Assembly: GCA_024401945.1 (NCBI GenBank)
Contig: JAKSKC010000034.1
Span: 1 to 12,967, forward strand
Source of the DNA: Bacteroidales bacterium
GTDB taxonomy: Bacteria; Bacteroidota; Bacteroidia; Bacteroidales; UBA932
DNA: 12,967 nt
Reading direction: 5' to 3'
Shown: piece by piece, positions 6,379-12,150 of the stretch
Position numbering within the stretch: the stretch's first letter is position 1
How the letters are laid out: each line of letters starts with the position of its first letter
Program-made: the position numbers and the translations under genes
Notes under the pieces: generated by a model
The model's input: only the letters and a program-made list of their open reading frames with translations
Database searches by the model: none
Told to the model about the DNA's origin: nothing

Positions 6379-6948
6379 ATGGATATAAACGAAATAACCA
6401 AGGAGGCCCTGGAGGTCCTCAAATCAGGGGGGATAATCCTCTACCCTACCGATACGGTCTGGGGAATAGGCTGCGACGCGACCAATGAAGAAGCGGTCCG
6501 CAAGGTTTTCGAAATCAAGAAAAGGGCTGACAGCAAATCCCTTGTCCTTCTCGCAAGCGACCTGGACATGGTGGCCAGGTTCGTGCGCGAGATACCATCC
6601 ATCGCAATTGACCTCGTGGAGGTGAACGACCGCCCGATGACGATAATCTATCCTCAGGGACAGCTGCTCGCACCGAGCACAATGGCCGCTGACGGATCCG
6701 TCGGAATACGCATCCCCATGAACGATTTCTGCGTGAATCTGGTCAGGAAACTCCGCAAACCGCTCGTGAGCACTTCGGCAAACATCTCAGGGGAACCTAC
6801 CCCGAAGAAATTCGATGAGATACCTCAGGAGATAAAGGACGCCGTGGATTATATACTGCCCAAGTCCCTGGAACAGGGATCAACCGGTCAGGCATCCCAG
6901 ATACTGAAGGTCGGTCTGAGGGGCGAGATCGAGATAATAAGGGGCTAG
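6379..6948 (+). CDS. L-threonylcarbamoyladenylate synthase (Sua5/YrdC/TsaC family)
   Basis: A 189-aa YrdC-domain protein of the short TsaC type, without a C-terminal Sua5 domain. Recognisable elements are GGIILYPTDTVWGIGCDA (17-34), the KKRADSKSL basic patch (47-55) that binds ATP and threonine, SVGIRIP (107-113) and KPLVSTSANISGEP (127-140). It makes threonylcarbamoyl-AMP from threonine, bicarbonate and ATP, the first step of the t6A37 tRNA modification found on ANN-decoding tRNAs. Start: ATG 3 nt after the rhomboid stop, so it is the last gene of the mutL cluster. Its stop codon TAG (6946-6948) overlaps the galE stop on the other strand. Some YrdC-like paralogues (YciO) have unclear roles, so the exact member is not certain. 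Confidence 0.9.
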   Translation: MDINEITKEALEVLKSGGIILYPTDTVWGIGCDATNEEAVRKVFEIKKRADSKSLVLLASDLDMVARFVREIPSIAIDLVEVNDRPMTIIYPQGQLLAPSTMAADGSVGIRIPMNDFCVNLVRKLRKPLVSTSANISGEPTPKKFDEIPQEIKDAVDYILPKSLEQGSTGQASQILKVGLRGEIEIIRG

Positions 6949-7976
6949 TCCTTCCCGGCAAGACGTTTCTCCCAGGCCCAGGCGGCGGCCAGAGTATCGT
7001 CTATATTGCGTTCCGCCTTCCATCCGAGCTTCTCGTTGGCAAGTGAGGGATCGGCCCAGATAGCCGTGACGTCCCCTTCTCTTCTCGGAGCGAATTCCCA
7101 ATTGAGTTTCAAGGAGTTGACACGTTCGAAGGCATTGATGATCCCGAGCACGGACAAAGGCTTGCCGGTACCGATGTTGAACACCTCGTAATCTTCTTCC
7201 ATCCTGCCCTCAAGCATCCTGGATACGGCGGCGACGTGGGCCCTGGCCAGATCGACTATGTCAATATAATCCCTCTCGCAGGTGCCGTCAGCTGTAGGAT
7301 AGTCATTGCCGAACACCTTCAGGCACTCCCTTCTGCCTATTGCAGTCTGGGTGATGAACGGTACGAGATTGTTGGGGACTCCCCTCGGAAGTTCGCCTAT
7401 CAGTGCTGAAGGATGGGCCCCTATAGGATTGAAATACCTGAGGGCCGTGCCCTTGATACCCTTGTACGCCTTGACGCAATCCCTGAGGAAATCCTCGCAC
7501 ATCTGCTTCGTGTTCCCATAAGGGGATGCGGCCGGCTGCCTGGGGGACTCTTCCGTGACAGGGCTCGTCTCCGGCTCGCCGTAGACCGTGGCAGAAGAGG
7601 AGAACAGCACATTGCAGGCTCCGGCGCTTCTGGCGGCCTCAAGGATATTCAGAAAGGAGATGAGATTGTTCCTGTAATATTTGAGAGGTTCGGCAACGGA
7701 TTCACCGACGGCCTTGTACGCCGCAAAATGGATGACCGCGTCTATCCTGTTTTCCCTGAAAAGGGCATCCACAGCCTGCGAATCACAGAAATCCATCCTG
7801 ATGAAAGGCAGTTTCTCTCCGAGAATGCTGCATACACCTTTATAATTCGTATCATCGCAATTGGACATATTGTCGGCGATGATGACATCATATCCCGCCT
7901 GTCTCACTTCGACCGTCACGTGGCTGCCTATGAACCCTGCGCCTCCTGATACTAGAACTGTCTTTCCTTTTTCCAT
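6945..7976 (-). CDS. galE: UDP-glucose 4-epimerase
   Basis: A 343-aa extended short-chain dehydrogenase that interconverts UDP-glucose and UDP-galactose for the Leloir pathway and surface polysaccharide synthesis. The NAD-binding GGAGFIGSH (11-19) is at the N-terminus. MDFCD (61-65) and HFAAYKAVGES (83-93) follow, then the catalytic SSSATVYG (126-133) and YGNTK (Y153 and K157), and GTALRYFNPIGAHP (176-189) with the substrate-binding region. CERDYIDIVDLA (233-244) and FNIGTGKP (266-273) complete the family pattern. Length is typical for GalE. The ATG at 7974-7976 follows AAAGG, which is very close to the start. It lies 27 nt after a strong terminator of the gene before it; I see no convincing promoter in that gap. 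The gene converges on the threonylcarbamoyl-AMP synthase gene with a 4-bp overlap. Confidence 0.95.
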   Translation of the reverse strand: MEKGKTVLVSGGAGFIGSHVTVEVRQAGYDVIIADNMSNCDDTNYKGVCSILGEKLPFIRMDFCDSQAVDALFRENRIDAVIHFAAYKAVGESVAEPLKYYRNNLISFLNILEAARSAGACNVLFSSSATVYGEPETSPVTEESPRQPAASPYGNTKQMCEDFLRDCVKAYKGIKGTALRYFNPIGAHPSALIGELPRGVPNNLVPFITQTAIGRRECLKVFGNDYPTADGTCERDYIDIVDLARAHVAAVSRMLEGRMEEDYEVFNIGTGKPLSVLGIINAFERVNSLKLNWEFAPRREGDVTAIWADPSLANEKLGWKAERNIDDTLAAAWAWEKRLAGKD

Positions 7977-8003
7977 CCTTTCAACTTAATACTGCAAAGA
8001 AAA

Positions 8004-8031
8004 CAAAAAAACTCGAGGTTTGCCCCGAGTT
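8004..8031 (-). terminator. Strong intrinsic terminator of the Cys-rich lipoprotein gene
   Basis: On the minus strand AACTCGGGG (8023-8031), loop CAAA, CCTCGAGTT (8010-8018): a 9-bp stem with one G:U pair, followed by a run of T. It starts 23 nt after the stop codon. Such a clear terminator fits a gene expressed as a single short transcript. Confidence 0.88.
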
Positions 8032-8054
8032 CATTCATAAAAGCAATCTTGAGA

Positions 8055-8273
8055 TTACTCAGCCTGTGCAGGAGCTTCCTCAACTGCCTTCTCGCAATTC
8101 TCGCAGTTCTCGCAGCTGTCGCACTTCTCGCAGCTGTCGCAAGCGCAAGCGCAGGTGTCAACAACTTCCTCAACAGGAGCAGCCTCAACAGCCTCTTCAG
8201 CCTTCTTGTTACCGCAAGCAGAAACAGCAACGATCATTGCTGCGATTGCGAATACAGAAAATACCTTCTTCAT
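8055..8273 (-). CDS. Small Cys-rich lipoprotein, possible metal binder
   Basis: A 72-aa precursor. Residues 1-20 form a lipoprotein signal peptide (KK, hydrophobic core, lipobox VSAC with C20). The mature 53 residues have an Ala/Glu/Val-rich stretch, then eight Cys in 20 residues (C41, 43, 45, 48, 51, 54, 57, 60; CxCxC followed by five CxxC steps), then an acidic Ala/Pro tail. The Cys-Asp/Glu pattern recalls metallothioneins and other thiol metal-binding peptides; a redox or structural role is also possible. Membrane anchoring is well supported, metal binding is inference. Small Ala/Glu-rich lipoproteins with this type of signal peptide are, from memory, common in Bacteroidales, but I do not recall one with this Cys cluster. 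It has its own consensus promoter and a strong terminator, so it appears monocistronic. Acidic residues soon after C20 may favour surface export. Confidence 0.85.
   Translation of the reverse strand: MKKVFSVFAIAAMIVAVSACGNKKAEEAVEAAPVEEVVDTCACACDSCEKCDSCENCENCEKAVEEAPAQAE
8088..8141 (-). repeat. 9-bp tandem repeat, six units, coding for CxxCxx steps
   Basis: On the minus strand six consecutive 9-nt units of the form TGCGAnAnn are in frame: TGCGACAGC, TGCGAGAAG, TGCGACAGC, TGCGAGAAC, TGCGAGAAT, TGCGAGAAG. They encode C45 to K62 of the lipoprotein (CDS, CEK, CDS, CEN, CEN, CEK). The first four units also read as two 18-nt units that differ only in the last base. Confidence 0.9.
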
Positions 8274-8285
8274 AGTAAATTTTAA

Positions 8286-8319
8286 TTTAACCAGTTAAAC
8301 TATTTTTGCGGAAATTTCC
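8286..8319 (-). promoter_or_regulatory. Two palindromes in the lipoprotein leader
   Basis: The leader contains a perfect 10-bp palindrome GGAAATTTCC (8310-8319), close to the predicted transcription start, and an inverted repeat TTTAAC/GTTAAA with a 2-bp centre (8286-8299), ending 12 bp before the ATG. They could be operator sites or simply AT-rich symmetry; no regulator is known to me. Confidence 0.35.
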
Positions 8320-8326
8320 ACAGCCG

Positions 8327-8357
8327 CAAATGTACAGTTATTTAGCAATTTATCAAA
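8327..8357 (-). promoter_or_regulatory. Promoter of the Cys-rich lipoprotein gene
   Basis: On the minus strand TTTG (8354-8357), a 19-bp spacer, then TACATTTG (8327-8334): both Bacteroidota boxes match with ideal spacing. The -33 box begins 8 bp after the stop codon of the phosphoesterase gene, so the lipoprotein has its own promoter. Leader about 45-50 nt. Confidence 0.78.
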
Positions 8358-8364
8358 TATTTTA

Positions 8365-8859
8365 TTAACATTTTTTAAGTTCGAACACCTCCATATCCTT
8401 CACTTCCGAATCCTCTATCCTGAAACGGAGCGCCGTTCTCACCGTCTGCCATCCCAGAAGCCCCGCCGCTCCCGGATTGATATAGAGCATATCGTATTTC
8501 CTGTCGGGTGCAACTTTCAATATATGCGAGTGCCCGCACACGAATATCTGAGGTCTGTAATTCTCTATGAGAGCCTGTGCCCTGAGGTCATAATGACCGG
8601 GAGAACCTCCGATATGGGTCATCAGCACGCCCATCCCTCCGCACTCGAAGAACGTGTGCGCCGGATACAGGCCGCGCACGGGCTGGCCGTCACAGTTTCC
8701 GTAAACCCCGACGACGGGTTTGAATGAGGATATCTGGAGATGGAAATTCTCATCCCCGCCCCAGTCACCCGCGTGCCAGATACAGTCCACCGGCTCGAGG
8801 AACTCCTTGAAACCGGGACTGAATATCCCGTGCGTGTCGCTTATCAGGCCGACGTACAT
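8365..8859 (-). CDS. Metallophosphoesterase, YfcE/MJ0936 family
   Basis: A 164-aa single-domain calcineurin-like phosphoesterase. All metal-binding blocks are in order: SDTHG (7-11, D8 and H10), HAGDWG (29-34, D32), GNCDG (54-58, N55), THIGG (81-85, H82), CGHSHI (108-113, H110 and H112) and INPGAAG (127-133). Length and motif spacing fit the small YfcE-type phosphodiesterases, which hydrolyse model phosphodiesters and some cyclic nucleotides in vitro; the physiological substrate is not known. The ATG at 8857-8859 is separated from the stop of the upstream acyltransferase gene by one nucleotide, so it should be the last gene of the radA-led transcript. No terminator hairpin is seen after its stop, where the promoter of the lipoprotein gene begins. 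Confidence 0.93.
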   Translation of the reverse strand: MYVGLISDTHGIFSPGFKEFLEPVDCIWHAGDWGGDENFHLQISSFKPVVGVYGNCDGQPVRGLYPAHTFFECGGMGVLMTHIGGSPGHYDLRAQALIENYRPQIFVCGHSHILKVAPDRKYDMLYINPGAAGLLGWQTVRTALRFRIEDSEVKDMEVFELKKC

Positions 8860-8860
8860 A

Positions 8861-10006
8861 CTAGAGCCTTACGAAAATCTTCTTTTTGTAGAGAACCCAG
8901 AGTATTGCCATAATAACACCTGCGAAGATGCAGGAGTACACCAGGGACATGAAGTTGTCGGCGCCGAAATACTTTGACGGGCTCCAGCCTACGAACTGGT
9001 AGCTCTTGGCGAATACGGCGCTGAGGATGAAGGCCATCATGGCGTTCATTCCCATCACCTTGAAAGGCTTGAAAGGCTTCTCGATACCCTTGAGGTCTAT
9101 GCAGAAGGTGAAGAATGCCAGGAGCACCATGGCCCAGCCGGCTGAATAAACGACGTATGAAGCTGTCCAGAGGGCTTTGCTGATAGGTATCCAGATGCTG
9201 AGGATCTCGCCGAGGGCAAGGCTGACCAGACCTGCCACGAAAATCCTGTTGACCATCTCGTTGCGGTCGGAACCGGTCTTTTCGGTATGCCTGATGAGAA
9301 GGCCGACGAGATAGCCTATGAGGCAGGATGCGGCCGCTGAAACGGCTCCGAGAGGTCCCTCGGGATCGAACGCCGCCCTTGTACCGTCCTCGTATGTGTA
9401 TCCGTGATATACGTGGTTGTCGCCGAGCAGGGCCACGTCAATCTTTCTCGAGATATTGCCCTCGAGTGTGAACGGACCCGGGTCTGTTCCGAAAATGACG
9501 AGGATGGCTGTATAGACAACAAGCAGGAGCCCTGCCGCCACGGCTATTTTCTTCGGGGTTTTGAGCCAGACCGCAAGCAGTCCGCCTATGAGATACGCAC
9601 AGGCTATTCTCTGCAGGACGCCGAATATCCTCTTGCCCTGCAACCATTCTATCCAGTTGTCCCATCCGAATACCAGATGTCCTCCCTCAGTAGGGAAGAA
9701 AGGATAAAGGATGAGGATGAATCCCAGCGCAAAGATGGCTATGGACCTCTTTACTATCTTCCACACCGCCGCAGCTTCGTTTCCTTCATACTTTGCAAGG
9801 GAGAATGCCATCGCGCAGCCCATACAGAAGATGAAAGTAGGATAAATCAGGTCGGTAGGAGTGCATCCGGTCCAGGGCGCGTGCTCCATCGGGGCGTACA
9901 TATGCGCCCAGCTTCCCGGATTGTTGACCATACACATGAATGTTACCGTCAGTCCGCGGAGGACATCGAGTGACACATAACGTTTGGATTTTGTAACCGT
10001 TGTCAT
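8861..10006 (-). CDS. Multi-TM acyltransferase, DUF5009/HGSNAT-like
   Basis: A 381-aa integral membrane protein with about ten hydrophobic segments. The N-terminus RYVSLDVLRGLTV (9-21) is the opening motif of the YeiB/DUF1624/DUF5009 acyltransferase group related to heparan-alpha-glucosaminide N-acetyltransferase. MVNNPGSW (26-33) and EHAPWTGCTPTDLIYP (41-56) follow; H42 is the candidate catalytic His, with P50 and D52 also conserved in that family. It probably moves an acetyl group across the inner membrane to an amino sugar or glycan; the acceptor is unknown. The ATG at 10004-10006 overlaps the rsmE stop as ATGA and starts just before the conserved motif, so I prefer it to the in-frame TTG at 10010-10012. 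The phosphoesterase gene follows after one base. Confidence 0.85.
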   Translation of the reverse strand: MTTVTKSKRYVSLDVLRGLTVTFMCMVNNPGSWAHMYAPMEHAPWTGCTPTDLIYPTFIFCMGCAMAFSLAKYEGNEAAAVWKIVKRSIAIFALGFILILYPFFPTEGGHLVFGWDNWIEWLQGKRIFGVLQRIACAYLIGGLLAVWLKTPKKIAVAAGLLLVVYTAILVIFGTDPGPFTLEGNISRKIDVALLGDNHVYHGYTYEDGTRAAFDPEGPLGAVSAAASCLIGYLVGLLIRHTEKTGSDRNEMVNRIFVAGLVSLALGEILSIWIPISKALWTASYVVYSAGWAMVLLAFFTFCIDLKGIEKPFKPFKVMGMNAMMAFILSAVFAKSYQFVGWSPSKYFGADNFMSLVYSCIFAGVIMAILWVLYKKKIFVRL

Positions 10007-10722
10007 AAACAATATTTATTATAGACTATTTCAGCAGCAGTGACCGCGGCTGTCTCGGTACGGAGCCTGGAAGGACCGAGATGGACGGGGATGAACCCGG
10101 CTTCCACGGCCAGTCTTGCCTCCTCCGGGGAAAAATCACCTTCAGGCCCTATCATAACCACGAATCTGTCATATTCCGAATTTCCGACAGCCTCCTTCAT
10201 CGATATCCTCTCCGTGTCACCTTCAAAACAGTAGGCGATCATCCTGAGGGCATCCGCAGGCGCAGCCGCGATGAACTCGCGGACGCTCACAGTCTCGGAG
10301 ACCACGGGTACCGCCCCCTTGAGGGACTGCTTGGCCGCTGACAGGACTATCTTCCTCAACCTGTCGGATTTGAAGACCCTCCTCTCGGACCTGTCCCCTA
10401 TCACCGGGGATATCCTGTCCACACCGACCTCAGTCGCCTTTTCCGCGAACCATTCAGTACGGTCGTTGTTCTTGGTGGGACATACCGCGATATGCAGGCT
10501 GTACGGATGCGAGCCCCAGTTCCCGGTCTCGGAAAGGATGCGGGCCGAGGCGCCTTTCGGGGATGCGTCGGTAATGGAACATTCCAGAAGGGTTCCCTTC
10601 CCGTCGATTACCGATATGACATCACCCTCCCTGTGCCTCAGCACACGGACACAATGTACGGATTCCTCCTCATTGAGAGTGCATATCCCGGCACGGATGT
10701 CATCCGAATAGAACAGTTCCAT
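10003..10722 (-). CDS. rsmE: 16S rRNA (uracil1498-N3)-methyltransferase RsmE
   Basis: A 239-aa SPOUT-class methyltransferase that makes m3U1498 in 16S rRNA with S-adenosylmethionine. The N-terminal PUA-like RNA-binding part includes HCVRVLRHREGD (23-34). The catalytic part has the RsmE pattern KNNDRTEWFAEKATEVGV (84-101), RSERRVFKSDRLRKIV (111-126) with AAKQS after it, IGPEGDFSPEEA (191-202) and LGPSRLRTETA (215-225) of the SAM-binding trefoil knot; Ser218 stands where Arg is common (LGPRILR in many homologues). The start is either ATG at 10720-10722, overlapping the radA stop by one base, or the GTG directly before it, overlapping by four. I choose ATG. Translational coupling to radA is likely in both cases. 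Confidence 0.94.
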   Translation of the reverse strand: MELFYSDDIRAGICTLNEEESVHCVRVLRHREGDVISVIDGKGTLLECSITDASPKGASARILSETGNWGSHPYSLHIAVCPTKNNDRTEWFAEKATEVGVDRISPVIGDRSERRVFKSDRLRKIVLSAAKQSLKGAVPVVSETVSVREFIAAAPADALRMIAYCFEGDTERISMKEAVGNSEYDRFVVMIGPEGDFSPEEARLAVEAGFIPVHLGPSRLRTETAAVTAAEIVYNKYCL

Positions 10723-12083
10723 CACTTGAAAAGTTTTTTTACCAGTTCTGGCACGTCAGCCACCTTGATCACCTGTATTCCCTCAGCGACAGGGCCTTCC
10801 GGAGTGAAGGAGGATACGAATATCTTTTTGAACCCGAGCCTGGCCGCCTCGGATATCCTCCGGTCAGTCTGCCCGACCGGCCTGATCTCGCCGCTGAGAC
10901 CGACTTCCGCGGCGAAGCATACGTCGGAAGCTATGGCGTAATCGAAATTGGAGGAAAGCACTGACGCTATGACCGCCAGGTCGCAGGCTGGATCGCTGAC
11001 TTTCAGGCCTCCGGCCATATTCAGGAACACATCCTTCGCGCTCAGATGGAAACCCGCGCGCTTCTCGAGCACCGCGAGCAGCATATTGAGCCTGCGCGCA
11101 TCAAAACCTGTGGCCGACCGCTGCGCAGTGCCGTAAACGGCCGAGCTCACAAGGGCCTGGACCTCGAAAAGCATAGGTCTTGTCCCGTCCAGCATAGCGC
11201 AGACGGCTGTTCCGCTGAGGTCTTCCCCGTGCATCGGTATGAGCAGTTCCGAAGGATTGCTGACCACCCTGAGGCCGCTTCCCGTCATCTCGAACACCGC
11301 CAGTTCACTGGTGCTTCCGAAACGGTTCTTGATACTTCTCAGCAGACGGTAGGCCCCCCTGTTCTCCCCTTCGAACTGCAGGACCACATCGACTATGTGC
11401 TCCAGTATCTTCGGTCCGGCAATGAATCCGTCCTTGGTTATATGGCCGATCAGTATGACGGGGATGCCGCTTTCCTTGGCGAAACGCAGAAGCCTCGAGG
11501 CAACTTCCTTTATCTGTGATACGGAACCCGGAGTGGAATCCACTGATTCACACATCATAGTCTGCACGGAGTCCACGATCATAAGGTCCGGCTTCATCGC
11601 GGCAGCCTCCCCGAGGATGCTTTCCATCGAAGTCTCACAGAAAATGAAGCATCCGGAGATGTCACCTCCCAGCCTGGAGGCGCGCATCTTCACCTGCTTC
11701 GCGCTCTCCTCCCCCGACACGTAAAGAGTCCTCAGGGAGGGGCAGAAAAGAGGTATCTGGAGTGAAAGGGTGGACTTTCCTATGCCCGGTTCACCTCCTA
11801 CGAGGACCAGACTGCCGGGAACAAGCCCTCCTCCCAGAATCCTGTCCAACTCGGGGTTGCCGAGCGAGATCCTGTCCTCGGCGTCGCTGCTCACCCCGCT
11901 GAGCTGAAGGGGTTTGTTGTCAGCTGCGCGCTGCATTGAAGACAGGGCCGGGGCCGATTTCCTCTCGACGGGAGCCTCCACCATGGTGTTCCATTCTCCG
12001 CAAGCGGGACAGCGCCCCATCCATTTGGGACTTTCGTTCCCGCAGGAACTGCAATACCATACCGTTTTGACCTTCAATGCCAT
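10722..12083 (-). CDS. radA: DNA repair protein RadA (Sms)
   Basis: A 453-aa RadA of standard length. It starts with a four-Cys zinc finger (C11, C14, C25, C28), followed by a RecA-like ATPase with Walker A GGEPGIGKS (96-104), Walker B LMIVDS (167-172), the GHITKDG segment (213-219) and the RadA-specific KNRFG (252-256). The C-terminal part (about 280-453) is the Lon-protease-like domain that lacks protease activity in known RadA proteins. RadA is a hexameric helicase that drives branch migration in RecA recombination and repair. The ATG at 12081-12083 is clear. It leads an operon-like run with rsmE, the acyltransferase and the phosphoesterase, and its upstream region faces the promoter of the symporter gene. 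Confidence 0.96.
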   Translation of the reverse strand: MALKVKTVWYCSSCGNESPKWMGRCPACGEWNTMVEAPVERKSAPALSSMQRAADNKPLQLSGVSSDAEDRISLGNPELDRILGGGLVPGSLVLVGGEPGIGKSTLSLQIPLFCPSLRTLYVSGEESAKQVKMRASRLGGDISGCFIFCETSMESILGEAAAMKPDLMIVDSVQTMMCESVDSTPGSVSQIKEVASRLLRFAKESGIPVILIGHITKDGFIAGPKILEHIVDVVLQFEGENRGAYRLLRSIKNRFGSTSELAVFEMTGSGLRVVSNPSELLIPMHGEDLSGTAVCAMLDGTRPMLFEVQALVSSAVYGTAQRSATGFDARRLNMLLAVLEKRAGFHLSAKDVFLNMAGGLKVSDPACDLAVIASVLSSNFDYAIASDVCFAAEVGLSGEIRPVGQTDRRISEAARLGFKKIFVSSFTPEGPVAEGIQVIKVADVPELVKKLFK

Positions 12084-12102
12084 TATTACATCGCGTGAAT
12101 TA

Positions 12103-12110
12103 CAAATATA
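12103..12110 (-). promoter_or_regulatory. -7 element for the radA operon
   Basis: TATATTTG on the minus strand matches TAnnTTTG and lies 19 bp before the radA ATG. No TTTG is found at the usual -33 distance; the nearest lies 26 bp away (12137-12140). Support is the -7 box and position only. Confidence 0.5.
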
Positions 12111-12123
12111 AGTTATTATTTAA

Positions 12124-12131
12124 TATCTTTG
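12124..12131 (+). promoter_or_regulatory. -7 element for the symporter gene
   Basis: TATCTTTG matches TAnnTTTG and lies 19 bp before the ATG at 12151. The -33 region is not a clear TTTG. It is divergent from, and within 14 bp of, the radA -7 element, so the two promoters may compete or be co-regulated. Confidence 0.5.
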
Positions 12132-12150
12132 CTGTCCAAATCGAAGCGAA

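Noticed and set aside
7977..8003. Promoter for galE between the terminator and its ATG
   Set aside because: The best candidate, TTTCTTTG, lacks the TA of the -7 consensus and its -33 would fall in the terminator stem.
8088..8141. Possible CRISPR-like or regulatory repeat array
   Set aside because: The units are 9 bp, contiguous, without spacers, and in frame with a lipoprotein gene.
8049..8285. Leu/Ser-rich plus-strand frames opposite the Cys-rich lipoprotein
   Set aside because: They are produced by the complement of the 9-bp repeat and the Ala/Glu codons; no start context or family signal.
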